Source of the DNA: a virus
Length of the DNA: 46,000 bases
Virus record (IMG/VR): IMGVR_UViG_3300024348_000081
Location: 1 to 46,000 of that record
Direction: 5' to 3' (one strand)
Below, one piece after another: positions 31,830 through 36,874 of this stretch (its first letter is position 1; each line of letters begins with the position of its first letter). Position numbers and translations under genes: made by a program. Below the pieces are notes generated by a model. That model did not search any database, was not told the DNA's origin, and saw only the letters and a program-made list of their open reading frames with translations.

Positions 31830-32258
31830 ATGGATAATATAGACAAAGAGTTTTTAAAACTCAAAATACAGAAACAATTGGAGCATGATCGAATCGATCG
31901 TGCCAAAAGGATTAGGGAATATTGGGAAACTGAAACTACTCCATTTAAGGAGCCACATGAAGTTCCAACTATTCCTAGAGCAGAGCCCGAAGAATATAAA
32001 AACTTTTATATTCCTAAACTTATACAAAGAGGTGCAATTCCAAAACGCGACCTGATCCACGGTCAAGTTTATATTGGCGATACACGTAATGCCACTACTG
32101 CAAAATGGAATGCAGACCTGCAAGAGTTTGAATACTGGCGATATAAGTTCGGTAACACTTATATTGATACTTGCAATCATTTCGAAGATGATAATGGATT
32201 TGCCCTCTTTGTTCCTATCAGATTAGGAGAAGAAAAAGATTGGAAAAAAAGTGAATAA
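31830..32258 (+). CDS. Unknown protein within the tRNA array (142 aa)
   Basis: Charged helical N-terminus (KEFLKLKIQKQLEHDRIDRAKRI, about 6-28), a Pro/Glu-rich linker and a C-terminal beta-rich domain with aromatic residues (VYIGDTRNATTAKWN; EFEYWRYKFG). No recognised family. Its position among tRNAs is shared with ClpP and the Hc1-like gene. Confidence 0.6.
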   Translation: MDNIDKEFLKLKIQKQLEHDRIDRAKRIREYWETETTPFKEPHEVPTIPRAEPEEYKNFYIPKLIQRGAIPKRDLIHGQVYIGDTRNATTAKWNADLQEFEYWRYKFGNTYIDTCNHFEDDNGFALFVPIRLGEEKDWKKSE

Positions 32259-32305
32259 AAATTTTTTAGTGTCAAATATTTGTTTTATATTTGCTCTAAT
32301 TCAAT

Positions 32306-32379
32306 CGAACTGTAGCTCAGTTGGTTAGAGCACTCGCCTGATACGCGAGTGGTCGATGGTTCGAGTCCATCCAGTTCGA
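32306..32379 (+). tRNA. tRNA-Ile (GAT)
   Basis: Acceptor CGAACTG/CAGTTCG, anticodon stem CTCGC/GCGAG with loop CTGATAC, T-loop TTCGAGT. Confidence 0.9.
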
Positions 32380-32384
32380 CTTAT

Positions 32385-32456
32385 AGTTTCTTAGTTCAAT
32401 GGATAGAACACTTGACTACGGATCAAGAGATAAGGGTTCGAGTCCTTTAGGAACTA
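32385..32456 (+). tRNA. tRNA-Arg (ACG)
   Basis: Acceptor AGTTTCT/AGGAACT, anticodon stem CTTGA/TCAAG with loop CTACGGA. A34 would need deamination to inosine by the host. Confidence 0.85.
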
Positions 32457-32462
32457 CTATAG

Positions 32463-32532
32463 GTACAGGATGATCGTGGTGGTCGGATAGTCTGCAAAAC
32501 TATTGGTGTTGGTTCGATTCCAACCTTGTACT
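32463..32532 (+). tRNA. tRNA-Cys (GCA)
   Basis: Acceptor GTACAGG/CTTGTAC, anticodon stem ATAGT/ACTAT with loop CTGCAAA, T-loop TTCGATT. Confidence 0.8.
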
Positions 32533-32540
32533 CAACATAC

Positions 32541-32611
32541 ATGCCTGTGGTGAAATGGTATCATGTCGGTCTCCAAAACCGCGGTTAGAGGTTCGAATCC
32601 TTTCAGGTGTG
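32541..32611 (+). tRNA. tRNA-Trp (CCA)
   Basis: Acceptor ATGCCTG/CAGGTGT (two G-U pairs), loop CTCCAAA giving anticodon CCA, T-loop TTCGAAT. The anticodon stem has a mismatch at its outer end. Confidence 0.8.
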
Positions 32612-32617
32612 CAAAAT

Positions 32618-32689
32618 GTCTTGGTAGCTCAGCGGTAGAGCTCTCGACTGTTAATCGAGTGGTCGCAGGTTCGAATCCTGCCCGGGACG
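32618..32689 (+). tRNA. tRNA-Asn (GTT)
   Basis: Acceptor GTCTTGG/CCGGGAC, anticodon stem CTCGA/TCGAG with loop CTGTTAA. CCA follows in the DNA. Confidence 0.9.
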
Positions 32690-32696
32690 CCAATAT

Positions 32697-32771
32697 TGCG
32701 GGATGTGTAGAAGATGGTTATCTCGTCAGTCTCATAAGCTGAAGTCCCCGGTTCGAGTCCGGGTCCCGCAA
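32697..32771 (+). tRNA. tRNA-Met elongator (CAT), or Ile2 if lysidine-modified
   Basis: Acceptor TGCGGGA/TCCCGCA with a paired 1-72, unlike the initiator at 36746. Anticodon stem TCAGT/GCTGA with loop CTCATAA. Confidence 0.85.
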
Positions 32772-32777
32772 CAAAAA

Positions 32778-32853
32778 TGATCTCGTAGCTCAGTTGGCTA
32801 GAGCACCTCACTTTTAATGAGGGAGTCGATGGTTCGAGTCCATCCGGGATCAC
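32778..32853 (+). tRNA. tRNA-Lys (TTT)
   Basis: Acceptor TGATCTC/GGGATCA, anticodon stem CCTCA/TGAGG with loop CTTTTAA. Confidence 0.9.
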
Positions 32854-32855
32854 AA

Positions 32856-32936
32856 ATGTAAGTAGAATATAGAAATGGCGAGTTCAGTATTCCTCCCAAT
32901 TACGCCTATGCAAAGGAGGTCGAATTCTACTTACAT
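32856..32936 (+). ncRNA. Candidate pseudoknotted small RNA between tRNA-Lys and tRNA-Val
   Basis: An 81-nt element is closed by a perfect 13-bp helix: ATGTAAGTAGAAT (32856-32868) with ATTCTACTTACAT (32924-32936). Inside, CCTCC (32892-32896) pairs with GGAGG (32915-32919), and GGCG (32877-32880) with CGCC (32903-32906). This order forms an H-type pseudoknot. No open reading frame explains it. GGAGG is also anti-SD-like in complement, so chance pairing of the inner parts is possible. Confidence 0.55.
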
Positions 32937-32940
32937 GCAT

Positions 32941-33015
32941 GCTTTCTTAGCTCAGTTGGTTTAGAGCATCTCGTTTACACCGAGAGGGTCGTAGGTTCGA
33001 ATCCTACAGAAAGTA
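32941..33015 (+). tRNA. tRNA-Val (TAC)
   Basis: Acceptor GCTTTCT/AGAAAGT, anticodon stem TCTCG/CGAGA with loop TTTACAC, T-loop TTCGAAT. Confidence 0.9.
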
Positions 33016-33033
33016 CATAGTATAATTAAATTA

Positions 33034-33042
33034 GTATAATAA
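33034..33042 (+). promoter_or_regulatory. Early-type promoter box GTATAATAA
   Basis: TTAGTATAATAACTGT ends 4 nt before the ClpP ATG at 33047. A second GTATAATTAAA lies 14 bp upstream. Confidence 0.5.
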
Positions 33043-33046
33043 CTGT

Positions 33047-33718
33047 ATGAGAAACGAATTTGAAAAATACGCGATGAGTAAGCATGGCATTTCTTCACTG
33101 AATATGCACTACCATCAAAAACAGATTGAGTCGTCAATGACTCCTTATATTTTAGAAGAGCGCGAATTACGTGCAACTCAAATGGATATTTTTTCCAGAT
33201 TAATGATGGAAAGATTAATTTGGGTAGCCGGGCCAGTCAACGATCATATGTCGACTATTGTTCAAGCTCAGCTAATGTTTTTGGATTCAGTTGATGGATT
33301 AGATATTACAATGCATATTGATAGTCCAGGCGGAAGCGTTAAGAGTGGTCTTTCAATGGTAGATGTAATGGACTATATTAACTGCGATATCAAAACAGTT
33401 AATACTGGAATGGCTGCATCAATGGGATCAGTGTTGTTAGGAGCAGGAACAAAAGGAAAGCGCTCCTCACTAAAACACTCAACTACAATGTTGCATCAGT
33501 CTTCAGGCGGTTTTAGCGGAAATATCCAAGATGCTGAAATCGATATGCAAGAGTGGCAAAAGGTAAATGCTGAGTTGTTTGTTTTACTAGGTGGATATTG
33601 TGATAAAGATCCAGAACAGGTAAAACGGGATGCAACTCGAGACTTTTGGTTAAATGCAGAAGAGGCCAAGGCATATGGAATTATTGATGAAGTAATTACA
33701 AAAAAGCCTAGAAAATAA
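33047..33718 (+). CDS. clpP: ClpP-family serine protease
   Basis: Self-compartmentalising peptidase fold of 223 aa. MHIDSPGGSVKSGLSMVDVM (about 87-106) is the ClpP oligomer/substrate strand region. The catalytic Ser is about 125 in GMAASMGSVLL and the His about 150 in TTMLHQSSGG, with the same 25-residue spacing as E. coli ClpP. The Asp is probably in YCDKDPEQVKRDATRDFWL (about 185-203). No Clp ATPase is in the window, so it may use the host's. It sits inside the tRNA array with its own promoter-like box. Confidence 0.88.
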   Translation: MRNEFEKYAMSKHGISSLNMHYHQKQIESSMTPYILEERELRATQMDIFSRLMMERLIWVAGPVNDHMSTIVQAQLMFLDSVDGLDITMHIDSPGGSVKSGLSMVDVMDYINCDIKTVNTGMAASMGSVLLGAGTKGKRSSLKHSTTMLHQSSGGFSGNIQDAEIDMQEWQKVNAELFVLLGGYCDKDPEQVKRDATRDFWLNAEEAKAYGIIDEVITKKPRK

Positions 33719-33723
33719 TAATT

Positions 33724-33805
33724 GGGAGTATCGCATAGCGGCAATTGCCAGGGACTGTAAATCCCTCCTCATTCGAGTTCGGTGGTTCGAGTCCACCTGC
33801 TCCCA
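33724..33805 (+). tRNA. tRNA-Tyr (GTA)
   Basis: Class II length (82 nt). Acceptor GGGAGTA/TGCTCCC, anticodon stem AGGGA/TCCCT with loop CTGTAAA, and a short variable arm. It starts 5 nt after the ClpP stop. Confidence 0.9.
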
Positions 33806-33811
33806 CAAAAA

Positions 33812-33834
33812 GGTCTTTGACATATTGGAAAGTA
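33812..33834 (+). promoter_or_regulatory. BoxA-like antitermination motif before tRNA-Gln
   Basis: GGTCTTTGACATATTGG then AAAGTA, a near copy of the element at 31412, again ending within 4 nt of a tRNA. Confidence 0.45.
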
Positions 33835-33837
33835 CAC

Positions 33838-33908
33838 TGTCCTGTGGTGTAAAGGCAGCACATCTGGTTTTGGTCCAGATAATCGAGGTTCGAATCCTTG
33901 CGGGACAA
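33838..33908 (+). tRNA. tRNA-Gln (TTG)
   Basis: Acceptor TGTCCTG/CGGGACA, anticodon stem TCTGG/CCAGA with loop TTTTGGT, T-loop TTCGAAT. Confidence 0.88.
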
Positions 33909-33916
33909 CATGGGGC

Positions 33917-34025
33917 TTGTGGAAGTCCAAGAGTAGGCAAGTAGCTTATATCCACAATGGTGAAGAGAACCCTTAGTTTATAGATGGTTACTATAAATCA
34001 AGTAGACGTCACACTTCACCTATTT
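33917..34025 (+). ncRNA. Candidate structured RNA between tRNA-Gln and tRNA-Thr
   Basis: Three helices: TTGTGGA (33917-33923) with TCCACAA (33951-33957); GGTGAAG (33959-33965) with CTTCACC (34014-34020); and inside it TTTATAG (33977-33983) with CTATAAA (33991-33997). The first loop carries AGGCAAGTAG (33935-33944), complementary to CTATTTGCCT (34020-34029), which would form a pseudoknot reaching into the tRNA-Thr acceptor. No reading frame covers it. Confidence 0.5.
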
Positions 34026-34098
34026 GCCTCCTTAGCTCAGCTGGTAGAGCAACTGATTTGTAATCAGTAGGTCGTTGGTTCGATTCCGACAGGAGGCT
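34026..34098 (+). tRNA. tRNA-Thr (TGT)
   Basis: Acceptor GCCTCCT/AGGAGGC, anticodon stem ACTGA/TCAGT with loop TTTGTAA. Confidence 0.9.
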
Positions 34099-34123
34099 CA
34101 ATACAATTATTAACCTGTTTATA

Positions 34124-34132
34124 GTATAATAA
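34124..34132 (+). promoter_or_regulatory. Early-type promoter box GTATAATAA
   Basis: TTTATAGTATAATAACTATAA, 31 nt before the Hc1-like ATG. Confidence 0.5.
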
Positions 34133-34163
34133 CTATAATTAATAATTTAAATAAAGTATACCT

Positions 34164-34337
34164 ATGCAAACATTAGCACAAATCCAAGCAACACTTGACG
34201 CGGTTCAAGCAGATGCAGTAAAGTTTTTCGAAAGCGGAAACAAATCAGCTGGAACGAGAGTTCGTAAAGCCATGCAAACTATCAAAAGTCTAGCACAAGA
34301 TGTTAGAGCTGAAGTTTCGGCTAAGAACAACGCTTAA
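34164..34337 (+). CDS. Histone H1-like Hc1-family protein (57 aa)
   Basis: Short protein reading MQTLAQIQATLDAVQADAVK, then FFESGNKSAGTRVRKAMQTI and onward. The E-x-GNKxAGTRxRKA segment (about 23-36) is the hallmark of the small Hc1-like histone family of Bacteroidetes and Chlamydiae, which bind and compact DNA. The length matches that family (about 55-60 aa). It sits alone between tRNA-Thr and tRNA-Ala with its own promoter-like box. In a phage it could affect the host nucleoid or package DNA; role inferred only. Confidence 0.8.
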   Translation: MQTLAQIQATLDAVQADAVKFFESGNKSAGTRVRKAMQTIKSLAQDVRAEVSAKNNA

Positions 34338-34340
34338 CCT

Positions 34341-34360
34341 ATTGAATTTTTTAAAATTCA
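34341..34360 (+). terminator. Hairpin after the Hc1-like gene
   Basis: TTGAATTTT pairs with AAAATTCAA across TT, 3 nt past the stop codon. It is AU-only apart from one G-C pair, and no T-run follows, so termination is uncertain. Confidence 0.35.
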
Positions 34361-34383
34361 ACTAAGTCTACTCCGGTCGAGAC

Positions 34384-34392
34384 TATAAATAA
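34384..34392 (+). promoter_or_regulatory. Late-type promoter box TATAAATAA
   Basis: GACTATAAATAAGGATC, 12 nt before tRNA-Ala. Matches the T4 late consensus. Confidence 0.35.
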
Positions 34393-34403
34393 GGATCGGA
34401 GAT

Positions 34404-34477
34404 GGGGGTGTAGCTCAGTTGGCTAGAGCATCTGCCTTGCACGCAGAGGGTCGCAGGTTCGATTCCTGTCACCTCCA
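34404..34477 (+). tRNA. tRNA-Ala (TGC)
   Basis: Acceptor GGGGGTG/CACCTCC, anticodon stem TCTGC/GCAGA with loop CTTGCAC. Confidence 0.9.
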
Positions 34478-34480
34478 CTA

Positions 34481-34672
34481 CAAATCTTACATAAGACGGG
34501 TTAGCACCGTTGAAAGAGACCTTGGCTTCGTGGGAGTAATTACCCAATGAAGTATACATGACCCAAGGTATTATGTGATGGACCCTGCTCTGTAGTGCAC
34601 TTACACCAGGTGAACAGTAAACTATGTTCAATCAAATCCACAAGCATGGTGAGCATGCAAGATTTGTTTTTT
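34481..34672 (+). ncRNA. Candidate multibranched RNA with intrinsic terminator, between tRNA-Ala and tRNA-Glu
   Basis: TTACATAA (34487-34494) pairs with TTATGTGA (34571-34578), enclosing two hairpins: ACGG/CCGT (34496-34510) and ACCTTGG/CCAAGGT (34519-34569), the latter with inner CTTC/GAAG and TGGG/CCCA. Downstream are GAACA/TGTTC and a final hairpin CAAATC..GCATG-GTGAG-CATGC..GATTTG (34633-34666) followed by six T. The 5' CAAATCTT (34481-34488) can also pair with AAGATTTG (34659-34666), closing the whole RNA in competition with the terminator: a switch-like arrangement. Confidence 0.6.
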
Positions 34673-34744
34673 GGCCCCATCGTCTATCGGTTAGGACGCC
34701 AGGTTTTCATCCTGGAAAGTCGGGTTCGACTCCCGGTGGGGCTA
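34673..34744 (+). tRNA. tRNA-Glu (TTC)
   Basis: Acceptor GGCCCCA/TGGGGCT, anticodon stem CCAGG/CCTGG with loop TTTTCAT. It starts right after the T-run of the preceding RNA. Confidence 0.88.
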
Positions 34745-34751
34745 CACAATT

Positions 34752-34823
34752 GGTCCTGTAGTTAATCGGCTATAACGCCGCCCTGTCACGGCGGTATGCC
34801 GGGTTCGATTCCCGGTGGGACCG
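34752..34823 (+). tRNA. tRNA-Asp (GTC)
   Basis: Acceptor GGTCCTG/TGGGACC, anticodon stem CCGCC/GGCGG with loop CTGTCAC. Confidence 0.9.
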
Positions 34824-34828
34824 CAACT

Positions 34829-34929
34829 AGTTAGGAGTCCATTGGTTGGAGGCACCTCCCCAAGGTTGAGTACAGTTAGGCTGACTCTTTATGGCAAAGC
34901 TGGAATAGGTTCGAATCCTGTCCTGACTA
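34829..34929 (+). tRNA. Aberrant tRNA-like element, 101 nt
   Basis: Acceptor AGTTAGG/CCTGACT, D-arm TCC-ATTGGTT-GGA (with the usual A14 and GG) and T-arm ATAGG-TTCGAAT-CCTGT are good. Between D-arm and T-arm lie about 55 nt instead of about 27. They contain a GAGT-A-CAG/CTG-ACTC hairpin and no normal anticodon arm. A weak CTT/AAG stem with loop TATGGCA would give anticodon TGG (Pro, the one missing from the array), but U33 is absent. Could be an inserted, decayed or mimic tRNA. Confidence 0.45.
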
Positions 34930-34973
34930 CAACAGTGTCTCGGTACGCTCTGACGAAAGTTAACGACGAGGTC

Positions 34974-35003
34974 CCGGCAGGCAGAAGGCCTCTGATCCTG
35001 CCC
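34974..35003 (+). other. Strong GC hairpin before tRNA-Gly
   Basis: GGCAGG pairs with CCTGCC, and inside it CAGA with TCTG across AGGCC. No T-run. With CTCG/CGAG pairing around 34939-34970 it may be part of a further structured segment linking the tRNA-like element to tRNA-Gly. Confidence 0.45.
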
Positions 35004-35009
35004 AAAGCT

Positions 35010-35081
35010 GCGAATATCGTATAGTGGTTATTACTCCATCCTTCCAAGTTGGAGACGACAGTTCGATTCTGTCTATTCGCT
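35010..35081 (+). tRNA. tRNA-Gly (TCC)
   Basis: Acceptor GCGAATA/TATTCGC, loop CTTCCAA on stem CCATC/GTTGG (one U-U mismatch), T-loop TTCGATT. Confidence 0.85.
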
Positions 35082-35095
35082 CAAAAAGTTTTTAG

Positions 35096-35104
35096 GTATA
35101 TTAA
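35096..35104 (+). promoter_or_regulatory. Early-type promoter box GTATATTAA
   Basis: TTTTTAGGTATATTAAAAAC, 32 nt before ATG 35137. Confidence 0.4.
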
Positions 35105-35136
35105 AAACTATTATTAACTAAGTAATACAATAAAAC

Positions 35137-35565
35137 ATGAATATCACAAAAGCACTTAAACAGAAAAACAAATTAGTTTCAAAAACTAATGAGTACATTT
35201 CGCATGTTTCGGCGTACAACTCGATTCAAGAAGGAACTACACGTCCTTATGATGCAAGAGAAGCGTTGGAAAAAGCAATGGCGTCGGTTGATGAATTAGT
35301 TGCCCTAAAAACAGCTATTCACAAAGCTAACTCAAAGGTTTATGATAAAATCTTTAAATTGGCTGAACTAAAATCTTTGGTTTCTAAATTGAAAAGTTTG
35401 GATTGCAAAGAAGGAATGCACCAATCATATCGAATGGATGCTCCAGTAAAATACACTACACAAATCTCAATTGTTGAGAAAGACCAGTGGATTGAAAAAT
35501 TGGAGTCTCAAATCGAGATGTTGCAAGAGGAGTTAGAAGCTCACAATGCAAAAACCAAAATTTAA
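35137..35565 (+). CDS. Coiled-coil protein, possibly DIP1984-like (142 aa)
   Basis: Predominantly helical: an N-terminal coiled coil (ITKALKQKNKLVSKTNEYIS), a central ALEKAMASVDELVALKTAIHKANSK helix pair (about 45-70), a KLAELKSLVSKLKSL helix and a C-terminal coiled coil (WIEKLESQIEMLQEELEAHN). The middle resembles the small DIP1984-like proteins (QEG..., ELVALKTAIHKAN), but this is weak. Function unknown. It precedes the giant RNA. Confidence 0.6.
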   Translation: MNITKALKQKNKLVSKTNEYISHVSAYNSIQEGTTRPYDAREALEKAMASVDELVALKTAIHKANSKVYDKIFKLAELKSLVSKLKSLDCKEGMHQSYRMDAPVKYTTQISIVEKDQWIEKLESQIEMLQEELEAHNAKTKI

Positions 35566-35808
35566 AATATAGGGGAGAGAAAAGAGTGAAGGGGGATCGG
35601 TAGCAACAAATGGCCACAAGCTATTTCTTACATACTAGCTATCCAATCGATGTTAAGACGAAGACACTGAATTCAAAGTTCAAGATTCAAGTAATTCAAA
35701 AATGGGCAAGTCAAAACACAACAATCTTTCAGCGAAAATTTTTTCGGATCTCTTTTCAAACCCTTAATTTTTTTTTTACTTTTATTAAACCGATATAGAA
35801 TAAAGTAG

Positions 35809-35817
35809 GTATAATAA
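35809..35817 (+). promoter_or_regulatory. Promoter box GTATAATAA ahead of the giant RNA
   Basis: AGTAGGTATAATAAATAAG combines the early-type box with an overlapping ATAATAAATAAG late-like word. It lies 26 nt before the boxA-like motif and is the best start site candidate for the large RNA. Between 35566 and 35808 I see no supported gene; a 62-codon frame at 35610 looks non-coding. Confidence 0.5.
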
Positions 35818-35835
35818 ATAAGTAAACACAAAATA

Positions 35836-36712
35836 AGTTCTTTGAATTTTATTGATATATGTAGCCTAGCTTGCTAGGTTGCAACACGGTCGCCTATGAT
35901 CGTTAAATAAATCTGGAAACAGATATAAAGTGGAGCTATAAGACTTATCGGCTCTGCGGTTTCGCAAGGAACTCAAGTAGGCAAGCAGGATATCAGAAGT
36001 CCTGAGTATCTGAGGGTAACACTGTAGGAGAAATGGAATGCTGACTAGGCGATGTGGGTCGTTTAGTTGAGAGGGGAACCTCAATAAGATTAACCTGTAG
36101 GATATTTGCAAGGAGTGGACTCATCCGACTCCATGATTGCGAACTCCAATTTAATGGGAACCTTAAAGTCGAAAGACAAGTTGGTGTACAGACGGTGCTG
36201 TTACTAACCTTATCATCAGTCTACCAAGGCTGCAGTTAAGAGGAATCCGGAAAAATTGAGGTAGGGATATCTCAGAGAGTAGTTAAGTATCGACCCTGAC
36301 AAAATCGGGGTTGGCCTAATGACGAGCCACTACTTTCATAATCCACAGAGTCAAAAACTTTGGAATAAAGTTCTATTGGTGAATAACTAATCCAACCCAA
36401 AAAACAAAGCTTAAGCGCTCGTCAGCTGCGAACGAAAGGTGCCTACCTAGTAACTGGTTGTCAGTTGCCGTAGAGGATCGCAAGTCCAATACGAGTTCTC
36501 AGAAAAATCTATAGCCTCGCAAGGGTTAACGGGATCGGCAGATTCTGGTAGATATAATATGAGGAGAGTAGTTCAAACCCGCAGCTCAAGGAGTGGTACA
36601 CCTAAAAAACCGGCACTGTTAGAATAGAGATCAAAAGTCTCTGGATAAGTAGGGAAACAATAATCCTATGTAAAGATCTAACGTTAAAACGTATAATCTC
36701 AGCGTTTTTTTA
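35836..36712 (+). ncRNA. Large ornate structured RNA, GOLLD/ROOL-like
   Basis: About 870 nt with no credible gene, lying inside a phage tRNA array between a promoter and a terminator. It is dense in hairpins and GNRA loops: ATCTG-GAAA-CAGAT (35911-35924), CCTAG-CTTG-CTAGG (35865-35878), TGCG-GTTT-CGCA (about 35955), GAGG-GGAA-CCTC (about 36070), GTC-GAAA-GAC (about 36168), GTAACTG/CAGTTGC (about 36450) and AGAGA/TCTCT (about 36627). A GTTCTTTGA boxA-like word opens it. Size, structure density and tRNA neighbourhood match the GOLLD class (about 800 nt) better than ROOL (about 600 nt). Exact class unverified. Confidence 0.65.
36686..36711 (+). terminator. Terminator of the giant RNA
   Basis: AAAACG (36686-36691) pairs with CGTTTT (36703-36708) followed by further T (seven in all from 36705). 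The stem is short and AU-rich. Confidence 0.55.
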
Positions 36713-36745
36713 CTTTCCAACAATCACATCTTGAAAATATTATAT

Positions 36746-36818
<73 letters not shown>

Positions 36819-36828
36819 CTAAAAAGAA

Positions 36829-36849
36829 AAAGCCGCAATTAGCGGCTTT
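36829..36849 (-). terminator. Terminator, mainly for the minus-strand GH19 gene
   Basis: AAAGCCGC pairs with GCGGCTTT across AATTA. Read on the minus strand it is followed by TTTTTCTTTTT. It may also stop plus-strand transcription from the tRNA-fMet side. Confidence 0.8.
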
Positions 36850-36874
36850 CTGTGTTTATCTAGTTTATTATAAG

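Noticed and set aside
35610-35798. 62-codon frame before the giant RNA
   Set aside because: Phe/Lys/Thr-rich, with no conserved-looking segments, and its codon use differs from neighbours. It overlaps a poly-T stretch.
36054-36239. 61-codon frame (and a minus-strand frame 35866-36111) inside the giant RNA
   Set aside because: The region is dominated by RNA hairpins, and the frames show no protein-like pattern.
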